Shown one piece after another: positions 51,101 to 64,000 of a stretch of 64,000 bases of DNA. A program made the translations under genes and the position numbers. Source of the stretch: Cladorhizidae sp. MBARI D1340-BT2 (Eukaryota; Porifera; Demospongiae; Poecilosclerida; Cladorhizidae); NCBI GenBank assembly GCA_028752905.1, contig JAQNBH010000019.1:765001-829000 (forward strand), read 5' to 3'. Under the pieces are notes generated by a model. The model did no database searches. It saw only the letters and a program-made list of their open reading frames with translations, and had not been told where the DNA came from. Positions within the stretch are counted from its first letter, which is position 1. The number at the start of each line of letters is the position of its first letter.

Positions 51101-54100
51101 ACTGAATAGACTTGATGTATAGCTATTAAGATAGGACTCTCTAAGTGCTCTCTCTTGATACCAAACATCCATATATTCTGCACACTTCACTGTAATGGAC
51201 TTGCAAGATAGGTATCTCTCAGTGTTCTCTATCTTGAGCTAAACATGTTAGCTTCATAGATTCTCCACACTTCACTGAATAGACTTGATATATAGCTCTA
51301 AAGGTAGGCCTCTCTCTGTTCTCTCTCTTGATACCAAACATCCGTATATTCTGCATACATAGAATCACAAGATAGGTTTCTCTATGTGTTCTCTATCTTG
51401 ATGCTAAACAGGTTAGCTTCATAGATTCTCCACACTTCACTGTATAAACTTGATATATAGCTATTAAGATAGGTCTCTCCCTGTGCTCTCTGTTGGTTTC
51501 AAACATCCATAATATTCTGCACACTTCACTGTAATGGACTTGATATGATTCGAATGATAGGTTTCATTATGTGTTCTCTATCTTGATATTTGCCCTAATT
51601 TGGTCTATATGTTTCTCATTTCCCCCCCCCAAAATCTTGTTATTTTGCCGTAAAGCTCATAACTTTTCAACACTTTACCCCAAAAAGATAATTTTTATAT
51701 CACCGGATAGCCCTTCTAATAATCTGTCTTTTGTACGTGCCAAAATTTTGAGTACTCTAAGTATTAGCAAGTTATGGTGATTTGAAGTGGTAAGGTTTGC
51801 GATCTTTCCTGGCGTTTTCCAGTTGCCAAAGCGGTGGCCTGCCAGTGAAAAACCACTACATTTATTGATAATCTGTTGACATGTTGCAGATAAGGGCCTT
51901 CTCTATCAGTTGACAAACTCTGGGACTTTGGTCTTGTTAATTAGGGCAGTTATGAATTGTACTCTTACTTGATGCTAAACATGTTAGCTTCGTAGATTAT
52001 CCACACTTCACTGAATAGACTTGATGTATAGCTATTAAGATAGGACTCTCTAAGTGCTCTCTCTTGATACCAAACATCCATATATTCTGCATACTTCACT
52101 GTAATGGACTTGCAAGATAGGTATCTCTCAGTGTTCTCTATCTTGAGCTAAACATGTTAGCTTCATAGATTCTCCACACTTCACTGAATAGACTTGATAT
52201 ATAGCTCTAAAGGTAGGCCTCTCTCTGTTCTCTCTCTTGATACCAAACATCCGTATATTCTGCATACATAGAATCACAAGATAGGTTTCTCTATGTGTTC
52301 TCTATCTTGATGCTAAACAGGTTAGCTTCATAGATTCTCCACACTTCACTGTATAAACTTGATATATAGCTATTAAGATAGGTCTCTCCCTGTGCTCTCT
52401 GTTGGTTTCAAACATCCATAATATTCTGCACACTTCACTGTAATGGACTTGATATGATTCGAATGATAGGTTTCATTATGTGTTCTCTATCTTGATATTT
52501 GCCCTAATTTGGTCTATATGTTTCTCATTTCCCCACCCAAAATCTTGTTATTTTGCCGTAAAGCTCATAACTTTTCAACACTTTAACCAAGAAAGATAAT
52601 TTTTATATCACCGGATAGCCCTTCTAATTATCTGTCTTTTGTACGTGCCAAAATTTTGAGTACTCTAAGTATTAGCAAGTTATGGTGATTTGAAGTGGTA
52701 AGGTTTGCGATCTTTCCTGGCGTTTTCCAGTTGCCAAAGCGGTGGCCTGCCAGTGAAAAACCACTACATTTATTGATAATCTGTTGACATGTTGCAGATA
52801 AGGGCCTTCTCTATCAGTTGACAAACTCTGGGACTTTGGTCTTGTTAATTAGGGCAGTTATGAATTGTACTCTTACTTGATGCTAAACATGTTAGCTTCG
52901 TAGATTATCCACACTTCACTGAATAGACTTGATGTATAGCTATTAAGATAGGACTCTCTAAGTGCTCTCTCTTGATACCAAACATCCATATATTCTGCAC
53001 ACTTCACTGTAATGGACTTGCAAGATAGGTATCTCTCAGTGTTCTCTATCTTGAGCTAAACATGTTAGCTTCATAGATTCTCCACACTTCACTGAATAGA
53101 CTTGATATATAGCTCTAAAGGTAGGCCTCTCTCTGTTCTCTCTCTTGATACCAAACATCCGTATATTCTGCATACATAGAATCACAAGATAGGTTTCTCT
53201 ATGTGTTCTCTATCTTGATGCTAAACAGGTTAGCTTCATAGATTCTCCACACTTCACTGTATAAACTTGATATATAGCTATTAAGATAGGTCTCTCCCTG
53301 TGCTCTCTGTTGGTTTCAAACATCCATAATATTCTGCACACTTCACTGTAATGGACTTGATATGATTCGAATGATAGGTTTCATTATGTGTTCTCTATCT
53401 TGATATTTGCCCTAATTTGGTCTATATGTTTCTCATTTCCCCCCCCAAAATCTTGTTATTTTGCCGTAAAGCTCATAACTTTTCAACACTTTACCCCCAA
53501 AAGATAATTTTTATATCACCGGATAGCCCTTCTAATAATCTGTCTTTTGTACGTGCCAAAATTTTGAGTACTCTAAGTATTAGCAAGTTATGGTGATTTG
53601 AAGTGGTAAGGTTTGCGATCTTTCCTGGCGTTTTCCAGTTGCCAAAGCGGTGGCCTGCCAGTGAAAAACCACTACATTTATTGATAATCTGTTGACATGT
53701 TGCAGATAAGGGCCTTCTCTATCAGTTGACAAACTCTGGGACTTTGGTCTTGTTAATTAGGGCAGTTATGAATTGTACTCTTACTTGATGCTAAACATTT
53801 TAGCTTCGTAGATTATCCACACTTCACTGAATAGACTTGATGTATAGCTATTAAGATAGGACTCTCTAAGTGCTCTCTCTTGATACCAAACATCCATATA
53901 TTCTGCACACTTCACTGTAATGGACTTGCAAGATAGGTATCTCTCAGTGTTCTCTATCTTGAGCTAAACATGTTAGCTTCATAGATTCTCCACACTTCAC
54001 TGAATAGACTTGATATATAGCTCTAAAGGTAGGCCTCTCTCTGTTCTCTCTCTTGATACCAAACATCCGTATATTCTGCATACATAGAATCACAAGATAG

Positions 54101-56301
54101 GTTTCTCTATGTGTTCTCTATCTTGATGCTAAACAGGTTAGCTTCATAGATTCTCCACACTTCACTGTATAAACTTGATATATAGCTATTAAGATAGGTC
54201 TCTCCCTGTGCTCTCTGTTGGTTTCAAACATCCATAATATTCTGCACACTTCACTGTAATGGACTTGATATGATTCGAATGATAGGTTTCATTATGTGTT
54301 CTCTATCTTGATATTTGCCCTAATTTGGTCTATATGTTTCTCATTTCCCCCCCCCAAAATCTTGTTATTTTGCCGTAAAGCTCATAACTTTTCAACACTT
54401 TACCCCAAAAAGATAATTTTTATATCACCGGATAGCCCTTCTAATAATCTGTCTTTTGTACGTGCCAAAATTTTGAGTACTCTAAGTATTAGCAAGTTAT
54501 GGTGATTTGAAGTGGTAAGGTTTGCGATCTTTCCTGGCGTTTTCCAGTTGCCAAAGCGGTGGCCTGCCAGTGAAAAACCACTACATTTATTGATAATCTG
54601 TTGACATGTTGCAGATAAGGGCCTTCTCTATCAGTTGACAAACTCTGGGACTTTGGTCTTGTTAATTAGGGCAGTTATGAATTGTACTCTTACTTGATGC
54701 TAAACATGTTAGCTTCGTAGATTATCCACACTTCACTGAATAGACTTGATGTATAGCTATTAAGATAGGACTCTCTAAGTGCTCTCTCTTGATACCAAAC
54801 ATCCATATATTCTGCACACTTCACTGTAATGGACTTGCAAGATAGGTATCTCTCAGTGTTCTCTATCTTGAGCTAAACATGTTAGCTTCATAGATTCTCC
54901 ACACTTCACTGAATAGACTTGATATATAGCTCTAAAGGTAGGCCTCTCTCTGTTCTCTCTCTTGATACCAAACATCCGTATATTCTGCATACATAGAATC
55001 ACAAGATAGGTTTCTCTATGTGTTCTCTATCTTGATGCTAAACAGGTTAGCTTCATAGATTCTCCACACTTCACTGTATAAACTTGATATATAGCTATTA
55101 AGATAGGTCTCTCCCTGTGCTCTCTGTTGGTTTCAAACATCCATAATATTCTGCACACTTCACTGTAATGGACTTGATATGATTCGAATGATAGGTTTCA
55201 TTATGTGTTCTCTATCTTGATATTTGCCCTAATTTGGTCTATATGTTTCTCATTTCCCCACCCAAAATCTTGTTATTTTGCCGTAAAGCTCATAACTTTT
55301 CAACACTTTAACCAAGAAAGATAATTTTTATATCACCGGATAGCCCTTCTAATTATCTGTCTTTTGTACGTGCCAAAATTTTGAGTACTCTAAGTATTAG
55401 CAAGTTAATGTGATTTGAAGTGGTAAGGTTTGCGATCTTTCCTGGCGTTTTCCAGTTGCCAAAGCGGTGGCCTGCCAGTGAAAAACCACTACATTTATTG
55501 ATAATCTGTTGATATGTTGCAGATAAGGGCCTTCTCTATCAGTTGACAAACTCTGGGACTTTGGTCTTGTTAATTAGGGCAGTTATGAATTGTACTCTTA
55601 CTTGATGCTAAACATGTTAGCTTCGTAGATTATCCACACTTCACTGAATAGACTTGATGTATAGCTATTAAGATAGGACTCTCTAAGTGCTCTCTCATGA
55701 TACCAAACATCCATATATTCTGCACACTTCACTGTAATGGACTTGCAAGATAGGTATCTCTCAGTGTTCTCTATCTTGAGCTAAACATGTTAGCTTCATA
55801 GATTCTCCACACTTCACTGAATAGACTTGATATATAGCTCTAAAGGTAGGCCTCTCTCTGTTCTCTCTCTTGATACCAAACATCCGTATATTCTGCATAC
55901 ATAGAATCACAAGATAGGTTTCTCTATGTGTTCTCTATCTTGATGCTAAACAGGTTAGCTTCATAGATTCTCCACACTTCACTGTATAAACTTGATATAT
56001 AGCTATTAAGATAGGTCTCTCCCTGTGCTCTCTGTTGATATCAAACATCCATAATATTCTGCATACTTCACTGTAATGGACTTGATATGATTCGAATGAT
56101 AGGTTTCATTATGTGTTCTCTATCTTGATATTTGCCCTAATTTGGTCTATATGTTTCTCATTTCCCCCCCCAAAATCTTGTTATTTTGCCGTAAAGCTCA
56201 TAACTTTTCAACACTTTACCCCAAAAAGATAATGTTTATATCACCGGATAGCCCTTCTAATAATCTGTCTTTTGTACGTGCCAAAATTTTGAGTACTCTA
56301 A
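48128..56301 (+). repeat. Three-copy higher-order repeats (copies 54-62)
   Basis: Three trimers follow one another: 54-55-56, 57-58-59 and 60-61-62, each about 2725 bp. The first copy has a C9 tract, the second is CCCCACCC class, and the third has a C8 tract. In trimers 1 and 3 the third copy (56, 62) has GTTAATGTG, GTTGATATG, TCTCATGATACC and GCATACTTC. In trimer 2 the third copy (59) is background type. Trimers 1 and 3 therefore match best at a 6-copy spacing of 5449 bp. Private changes include GTAATGCTC in copy 56 and ACCCCCAAAAG in 59. Confidence 0.9.
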
Positions 56302-59300
56302 GTATTAGCAAGTTATGGTGATTTGAAGTGGTAAGGTTTGCGATCTTTCCTGGCGTTTTCCAGTTGCCAAAGCGGTGGCCTGCCAGTGAAAAACCACTAC
56401 ATTTATTGATAATCTGTTGACATGTTGCAGATAAGGGCCTTCTCTATCAGTTGACAAACTCTGGGACTTTGGTCTTGTTAATTAGGGCAGTTATGAATTG
56501 TACTCTTACTTGATGCTAAACATGTTAGCTTCGTAGATTATCCACACTTCACTGAATAGACTTGATGTATAGCTATTAAGATAGGACTCTCTAAGTGCTC
56601 TCTCTTGATACCAAACATCCATATATTCTGCACACTTCACTGTAATGGACTTGCAAGATAGGTATCTCTCAGTGTTCTCTATCTTGAGCTAAACATGTTA
56701 GCTTCATAGATTCTCCACACTTCACTGAATAGACTTGATATATAGCTCTAAAGGTAGGCCTCTCTCTGTTCTCTCTCTTGATACCAAACATCCGTATATT
56801 CTGCATACATAGAATCACAAGATAGGTTTCTCTATGTGTTCTCTATCTTGATGCTAAACAGGTTAGCTTCATAGATTCTCCACACTTCACTGTATAAACT
56901 TGATATATAGCTATTAAGATAGGTCTCTCCCTGTGCTCTCTGTTGATATCAAACATCCATAATATTCTGCACACTTCACTGTAATGTACTTGATATGATT
57001 CGAATGATAGGTTTCATTATGTGTTCTCTATCTTGATATTTGCCCTAATTTGGTCTATATGTTTCTCATTTTCCCCCCCAAAATCTTGTTATTTTGCCGT
57101 AAAGCTCATAACTTTGCTACACTTTACCCAAAAAAGAAATTTTTTATATTACCGGATAGCCCTTCTAATTATCTGTCTGTTGTACGTACCAAAATTTTGA
57201 GTACTCTAAGTATTAGCAAGTTATGGTGATTTGAAGTGGTAAGATTTGCGATCTTTCCTGGCGTTTTCCAGTTGCCAAAGCGGTGGCCTGCCAGTGAAAA
57301 ACCACTACATTTATTGATAATCTGTTGACATGTTGCAGATAAGGGCCTTCTCTATCAGTTGACAAACTCTGGGACTTTGGTCTTGTTAATTAGGGCAGTT
57401 ATGAATTGTACTCTTACTTGATGCTAAACATGTTAGCTTCGTAGATTATCCACACTTCACTGAATAGACTTGATGTATAGCTATTAAGATAGGACTCTCT
57501 AAGTGCTCTCTCTTGATACCAAACATCCATATATTCTGCACACTTCACTGTAATGGACTTGCAAGATAGGTATCTCTCAGTGTTCTCTATCTTGAGCTAA
57601 ATATGTTAGCTTCATAGATTCTCCACACTTCACTGAATAGACTTGATATATAGCTCTAAAGGTAGGCCTCTCTCTGTTCTCTCTCTTGATACCAAACATC
57701 CGTATATTCTGCATACATAGAATCACAAGATAGGTTTCTCTATGTGTTCTCTATCTTGATGCTAAACAGGTTAGCTTCATAGATTCTCCACACTTCACTG
57801 TATAAACTTGATATATAGCTATTAAGATAGGTCTCTCCCTGTGCTCTCTGTTGGTTTCAAACATCCATAATATTCTGCACACTTCACTGTAATGGACTTG
57901 ATATGATTCGAATGATAGGTTTCATTATGTGTTCTCTATCTTGATATTTGCCCTAATTTGGTCTATATGTTTCTCATTTCCCCCCCCCAAAATCTTGTTA
58001 TTTTGCCGTAAAGCTCATAACTTTTCAACACTTTACCCCAAAAAGATAATTTTTATATCACCGGATAGCCCTTCTAATAATCTGTCTTTTGTACGTGCCA
58101 AAATTTTGAGTACTCTAAGTATTAGCAAGTTATGGTGATTTGAAGTGGTAAGGTTTGCGATCTTTCCTGGCGTTTTCCAGTTGCCAAAGCGGTGGCCTGC
58201 CAGTGAAAAACCACTACATTTATTGATAATCTGTTGACATGTTGCAGATAAGGGCCTTCTCTATCAGTTGACAAACTCTGGGACTTTGGTCTTGTTAATT
58301 AGGGCAGTTATGAATTGTACTCTTACTTGATGCTAAACATGTTAGCTTCGTAGATTATCCACACTTCACTGAATAGACTTGATGTATAGCTATTAAGATA
58401 GGACTCTCTAAGTGCTCTCTCTTGATACCAAACATCCATATATTCTGCACACTTCACTGTAATGGACTTGCAAGATAGGTATCTCTCAGTGTTCTCTATC
58501 TTGAGCTAAACATGTTAGCTTCATAGATTCTCCACACTTCACTGAATAGACTTGATATATAGCTCTAAAGGTAGGCCTCTCTCTGTTCTCTCTCTTGATA
58601 CCAAACATCCGTATATTCTGCATACATAGAATCACAAGATAGGTTTCTCTATGTGTTCTCTATCTTGATGCTAAACAGGTTAGCTTCATAGATTCTCCAC
58701 ACTTCACTGTATAAACTTGATATATAGCTATTAAGATAGGTCTCTCCCTGTGCTCTCTGTTGGTTTCAAACATCCATAATATTCTGCACACTTCACTGTA
58801 ATGGACTTGATATGATTCGAATGATAGGTTTCATTATGTGTTCTCTATCTTGATATTTGCCCTAATTTGGTCTATATGTTTCTCATTTCCCCACCCAAAA
58901 TCTTGTTATTTTGCCGTAAAGCTCATAACTTTTCAACACTTTAACCAAGAAAGATAATTTTTATATCACCGGATAGCCCTTCTAATTATCTGTCTTTTGT
59001 ACGTGCCAAAATTTTGAGTACTCTAAGTATTAGCAAGTTAATGTGATTTGAAGTGGTAAGGTTTGCGATCTTTCCTGGCGTTTTCCAGTTGCCAAAGCGG
59101 TGGCCTGCCAGTGAAAAACCACTACATTTATTGATAATCTGTTGATATGTTGCAGATAAGGGCCTTCTCTATCAGTTGACAAACTCTGGGACTTTGGTCT
59201 TGTTAATTAGGGCAGTTATGAATTGTACTCTTACTTGATGCTAAACATGTTAGCTTCGTAGATTATCCACACTTCACTGAATAGACTTGATGTATAGCTA

Positions 59301-60842
59301 TTAAGATAGGACTCTCTAAGTGCTCTCTCATGATACCAAACATCCATATATTCTGCACACTTCACTGTAATGGACTTGCAAGATAGGTATCTCTCAGTGT
59401 TCTCTATCTTGAGCTAAACATGTTAGCTTCATAGATTCTCCACACTTCACTGAATAGACTTGATATATAGCTCTAAAGGTAGGCCTCTCTCTGTTCTCTC
59501 TCTTGATACCAAACATCCGTATATTCTGCATACATAGAATCACAAGATAGGTTTCTCTATGTGTTCTCTATCTTGATGCTAAACAGGTTAGCTTCATAGA
59601 TTCTCCACACTTCACTGTATAAACTTGATATATAGCTATTAAGATAGGTCTCTCCCTGTGCTCTCTGTTGATATCAAACATCCATAATATTCTGCATACT
59701 TCACTGTAATGGACTTGATATGATTCGAATGATAGGTTTCATTATGTGTTCTCTATCTTGATATTTGCCCTAATTTGGTCTATATGTTTCTCATTTCCCC
59801 CCCCAAAATCTTGTTATTTTGCCGTAAAGCTCATAACTTTTCAACACTTTACCCCAAAAAGATAATTTTTATATCACCGGATAGCCCTTCTAATAATCTG
59901 TCTTTTGTACGTGCCAAAATTTTGAGTACTCTAAGTATTAGCAAGTTATGGTGATTTGAAGTGGTAAGGTTTGCGATCTTTCCTGGCGTTTTCCAGTTGC
60001 CAAAGCGGTGGCCTGCCAGTGAAAAACCACTACATTTATTGATAATCTGTTGACATGTTGCAGATAAGGGCCTTCTCTATCAGTTGACAAACTCTGGGAC
60101 TTTGGTCTTGTTAATTAGGGCAGTTATGAATTGTACTCTTACTTGATGCTAAACATGTTAGCTTCGTAGATTATCCACACTTCACTGAATAGACTTGATG
60201 TATAGCTATTAAGATAGGACTCTCTAAGTGCTCTCTCTTGATACCAAACATCCATATATTCTGCACACTTCACTGTAATGGACTTGCAAGATAGGTATCT
60301 CTCAGTGTTCTCTATCTTGAGCTAAACATGTTAGCTTCATAGATTCTCCACACTTCACTGAATAGACTTGATATATAGCTCTAAAGGTAGGCCTCTCTCT
60401 GTTCTCTCTCTTGATACCAAACATCCGTATATTCTGCATACATAGAATCACAAGATAGGTTTCTCTATGTGTTCTCTATCTTGATGCTAAACAGGTTAGC
60501 TTCATAGATTCTCCACACTTCACTGTATAAACTTGATATATAGCTATTAAGATAGGTCTCTCCCTGTGCTCTCTGTTGATATCAAACATCCATAATATTC
60601 TGCACACTTCACTGTAATGTACTTGATATGATTCGAATGATAGGTTTCATTATGTGTTCTCTATCTTGATATTTGCCCTAATTTGGTCTATATGTTTCTC
60701 ATTTTCCCCCCCAAAATCTTGTTATTTTGCCGTAAAGCTCATAACTTTTCAACACTTTACCCAAAAAAGATAATTTTTATATCACCGGATAGCCCTTCTA
60801 ATTATCTGTCTTTTGTACGTGCCAAAATTTTGAGTACTCTAA
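56302..60842 (+). repeat. Copies 63-67: displaced TTTGCTACAC copy and one further trimer
   Basis: Copy 63 (56302-57209) has TTTGCTACAC, AGAAATTTTTTATATTACC and TAATGTAC, the class of the first 10 kb, plus private CTGTCTGTTG and GTACGTACC. Copies 64-66 repeat the trimer C9, CCCCACCC, GTTAATGTG seen in 60-62. Copy 64 has private TAAGATTTGCG and AAATATGTTAGC. Copy 67 has TAATGTAC with TTTTCAACAC and resembles copy 40. Confidence 0.88.
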
Positions 60843-63800
60843 GTATTAGCAAGTTATGGTGATTTGAAGTGGTAAGGTTTGCGATCTTTCCTGGCGTTTT
60901 CCAGTTGCCAAAGCGGTGGCCTGCCAGTGAAAAACCACTACATTTATTGATAATCTGTTGACATGTTGCAGATAAGGGCCTTCTCTATCAGTTGACAAAC
61001 TCTGGGACTTTGGTCTTGTTAATTAGGGCAGTTATGAATTGTACTCTTACTTGATGCTAAACATGTTAGCTTCGTATATTATCCACACTTCACTGAATAG
61101 ACTTGATGTATAGCTATTAAGATAGGACTCTCTAAGTGCTCTCTCTTGATACCAAACATCCATATATTCTGCACACTTCACTGTAATGGACTTGCAAGAT
61201 AGGTATCTCTCAGTGTTCTCTATCTTGAGCTAAACATGTTAGCTTCATAGATTTTCCACACTTCACTGAATAGACTTGATATATAGCTCTAAAGGTAGGC
61301 CTCTCTCTGTTCTCTCTCTTGATACCAAACATCCGTATATTCTGCATACATAGAATCACAAGATAGGTTTCTCTATGTGTTCTCTATCTTGATGCTAAAC
61401 AGGTTAGCTTCATAGATTCTCCACACTTCACTGTATAAACTTGATATATAGCTATTAAGATAGGTCTCTCCCTGTGCTCTCTGTTGGTTTCAAACATCCA
61501 TAATATTCTGCACACTTCACTGTAATGGACTTGATATGATTCGAATGATAGGTTTCATTATGTGTTCTCTATCTTGATATTTGCCCTAATTTGGTCTATA
61601 TGTTTCTCATTTCCCCCCCCAAAATCTTGTTATTTTGCCGTAAAGCTCATAACTTTTCAACACTTTACCCCAAAAAGATAATTTTTATATCACCGGATAG
61701 CCCTTCTAATAATCTGTCTTTTGTACGTGCCAAAATTTTGAGTACTCTAAGTATTAGCAAGTTATGGTGATTTGAAGTGGTAAGGTTTGCGATCTTTCCT
61801 GGCATTTTCCAGTTGCCAAAGCGGTGGCCTGCCAGTGAAAAACCACTACATTTATTGATAATCTGTTGACATGTTGCAGATAAGGGCCTTCTCTATCAGT
61901 TGACAAACTCTGGGACTTTGGTCTTGTTAATTAGGGCAGTTATGAATTGTACTCTTACTTGATGCTAAACATGTTAGCTTCGTAGATTATCCACACTTCA
62001 CTGAATAGACTTGATGTATAGCTATTAAGATAGGACTCTCTAAGTGCTCTCTCTTGATACCAAACATCCATATATTCTGCACACTTCACTGTAATGGACT
62101 TGCAAGATAGGTATCTCTCAGTGTTCTCTATCTTGAGCTAAACATGTTAGCTTCATAGATTCTCCACACTTCACTGAATAGACTTGATATATAGCTCTAA
62201 AGGTAGGCCTCTCTCTGTTCTCTCTCTTGATACCAAACATCCGTATATTCTGCATACATAGAATCACAAGATAGGTTTCTCTATGTGTTCTCTATCTTGA
62301 TGCTAAACAGGTTAGCTTCATAGATTCTCCACACTTCACTGTATAAACTTGATATATAGCTATTAAGATAGGTCTCTCCCTGTGCTCTCTGTTGGTTTCA
62401 AACATCCATAATATTCTGCACACTTCACTGTAATGGACTTGATATGATTCGAATGATAGGTTTCATTATGTGTTCTCTATCTTGATATTTGCCCTAATTT
62501 GGTCTATATGTTTCTCATTTCCCCCCCCCCAAAATCTTGTTATTTTGCCGTAAAGCTCATAACTTTTCAACACTTTACCCCAAAAAGATAATTTTTAGAT
62601 CACCGGACAGCCCTTCTAATAATCTGTCTTTTGTACGTGCCAAAATTTTGAGTACTCTAAGTATTAGCAAGTTATGGTGATTTGAAGTGGTAAGGTTTGC
62701 GATCTTTCCTGGCGTTTTCCAGTTGCCAAAGCGGTGGCCTGCCAGTGAAAAACCACTACATTTATTGATAATCTGTTGACATGTTGCAGATAAGGGCCTT
62801 CTCTATCAGTTGACAAACTCTGGGACTTTGGTCTTGTTAATTAGGGCAGTTATGAATTGTACTCTTACTTGATGCTAAACATGTTAGCTTCGTAGATTAT
62901 CCACACTTCACTGAATAGACTTGATGTATAGCTATTAAGATAGGACTCTCTAAGTGCTCTCTCTTGATACCAAACATCCATATATTCTGCACACTTCACT
63001 GTAATGGACTTGCAAGATAGGTATCTCTCAGTGTTCTCTATCTTGAGCTAAACATGTTAGCTTCATAGATTCTCCACACTTCACTGAATAGACTTGATAT
63101 ATAGCTCTAAAGGTAGGCCTCTCTCTGTTCTCTCTCTTGATACCAAACATCCGTATATTCTGCATACATAGAATCACAAGATAGGTTTCTCTATGTGTTC
63201 TCTATCTTGATGCTAAACAGGTTAGCTTCATAGATTCTCCACACTTCACTGTATAAACTTGATATATAGCTATTAAGATAGGTCTCTCCCTGTGCTCTCT
63301 GTTGGTTTCAAACATCCATAATATTCTGCACACTTCACTGTAATGGACTTGATATGATTCGAATGATAGGTTTCATTATGTGTTCTCTATCTTGATATTT
63401 GCCCTAATTTGGTCTATATGTTTCTCATTTCCCCCCCCCAAAATCTTGTTATTTTGCCGTAAAGCTCATAACTTTTCAACACTTTACCCCAAAAAGATAA
63501 TTTTTATATCACCGGATAGCCCTTCTAATAATCTGTCTTTTGTACGTGCCAAAATTTTGAGTACTCTAAGTATTAGCAAGTTATGGTGATTTGAAGTGGT
63601 AAGGTTTGCGATCTTTCCTGGCGTTTTCCAGTTGCCAAAGCGGTGGCCTGCCAGTGAAAAACCACTACATTTATTGATAATCTGTTGACATGTTGCAGAT
63701 AAGGGCCTTCTCTATCAGTTGACAAACTCTGGGACTTTGGTCTTGTTAATTAGGGCAGTTATGAATTGTACTCTTACTTGATGCTAAACATGTTAGCTTC

Positions 63801-64000
63801 GTAGATTATCCACACTTCACTGAATAGACTTGATGTATAGCTATTAAGGTAGGACTCTCTAAGTGCTCTCTCTTGATACCAAACATCCATATATTCTGCA
63901 CACTTCACTGTAATGGACTTGCAAGATAGGTATCTCTCAGTGTTCTCTATCTTGAGCTAAACATGTTAGCTTCATAGATTCTCCACACTTCACTGAATAG
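60843..64000 (+). repeat. Copies 68-71 (last one truncated by window end)
   Basis: Copies start at 60843, 61751, 62661 and 63570. Copy 68 has private CGTATATTATCC and GATTTTCCAC. Copy 69 has GGCATTTTCC, C10, TTTTTAGATC and CGGACAGCC, and is the longest unit at 910 bp. Copy 70 is a C9 copy with CTAATAATC. Copy 71 ends at 64000 within half A2 and has a private TTAAGGTAGG. Nothing marks an array edge, so the satellite very probably continues beyond the window. Confidence 0.9.
62521..62530 (+). repeat. Longest C homopolymer (C10) of the variable C-tract
   Basis: Each monomer carries a C-run between TTTCTCATTT and AAAATCTTG. It is interrupted in copies 1, 3, 7 and 9 (CCTCCCC) and in one recurring class (CCCCACCC), and otherwise ranges from about C6 to this C10. 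Its length accounts for most 909-bp and 910-bp units. It behaves like a mononucleotide microsatellite prone to replication slippage. Sequencing and assembly errors are also most likely here, so exact lengths deserve caution. Confidence 0.85.

Larger units (their letters stand above)
1..64000. repeat. 908-bp tandem satellite array (70 full copies plus one partial)
   Basis: The motif GTATTAGCAAGTTA (GCATTAGC in a few copies) recurs at 1, 909, 1817, 2725, 3633 and onward to 62661 and 63570, always in the same orientation. Seventy complete units fit between 1 and 63569, followed by 431 bp of a 71st. Unit lengths read from these starts are 908 bp in most cases, 907 for the copies at 18162 and 26334, 909 for those at 10897, 23609, 36321, 39046, 45403, 50852, 53577, 57210 and 62661, and 910 for 61751. 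Copies differ by a handful of substitutions each. No insertion, inversion or unique DNA breaks the array. It is satellite DNA, most plausibly eukaryotic heterochromatin. Family and host are not recognised. Confidence 0.99.

Noticed and set aside
1..64000. CRISPR array or prokaryotic repeat system
   Set aside because: Repeats are 908 bp with no spacers between them, and the internal ~85-bp halves are contiguous and diverged. There are no cas-like genes.
1..64000. Tandem rDNA, histone or other gene cluster
   Set aside because: No rRNA, 5S or tRNA-like conserved sequence and no persistent coding frame was recognised in the monomer on either strand.
1..64000. Telomeric repeats or an array boundary
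   Set aside because: No short G-rich telomere-type repeat appears, and the last bases still fit the satellite, so no boundary lies in the window.

Overview
The whole 64 kb window is one uninterrupted head-to-tail satellite DNA array. A 908-bp unit repeats 70 complete times, and a 71st copy is cut off by the window's end (63570-64000). Unit length is nearly fixed: most copies are exactly 908 bp, a few are 907 or 909, and one is 910. No unique sequence, gene, RNA gene, transposon or CRISPR array interrupts it, and neither edge of the array lies inside the window. Arrays this large, homogeneous and AT-rich with a complex monomer are typical of eukaryotic heterochromatin (centromeric, pericentromeric or subtelomeric). 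I do not recognise the satellite family and cannot name the organism.

The monomer has two parts. About 522 bp (214-735 in copy 1) consists of three diverged sub-repeats of 173, 165 and 184 bp. Each of these splits into an A half and a B half, giving six related halves spaced about 77-89 bp apart. The other 386 bp (736-1121, read across the junction of copies 1 and 2) has no internal repetition. It carries a C-homopolymer of variable length, an A/T-rich stretch rich in diagnostic variants, and a small GC-richer block with several short dyads.

Shared variants reveal higher-order structure. Copies 1-6 and 7-12 form a 6-copy, 5448-bp higher-order repeat present twice in tandem, with only one substitution noticed. 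Positions 12714-17253 and 21793-25425 alternate two variant types as dimers. Positions 24518-32688 hold locally duplicated and mosaic copies. Positions 32689-38137 show another dimer pattern. From 38138 to about 59934, a C9 copy and a 'CCCCACCC' copy form two- and three-copy modules. A variant class typical of the first 10 kb reappears alone at 56302-57209.

No protein-coding gene is supported. The recurring 69- and 101-codon open frames follow the satellite period and exist only where a homopolymer length or a single base happens to remove a stop. The interest of the window is evolutionary and structural: nested repeats at several scales, with signs of unequal exchange and gene conversion.
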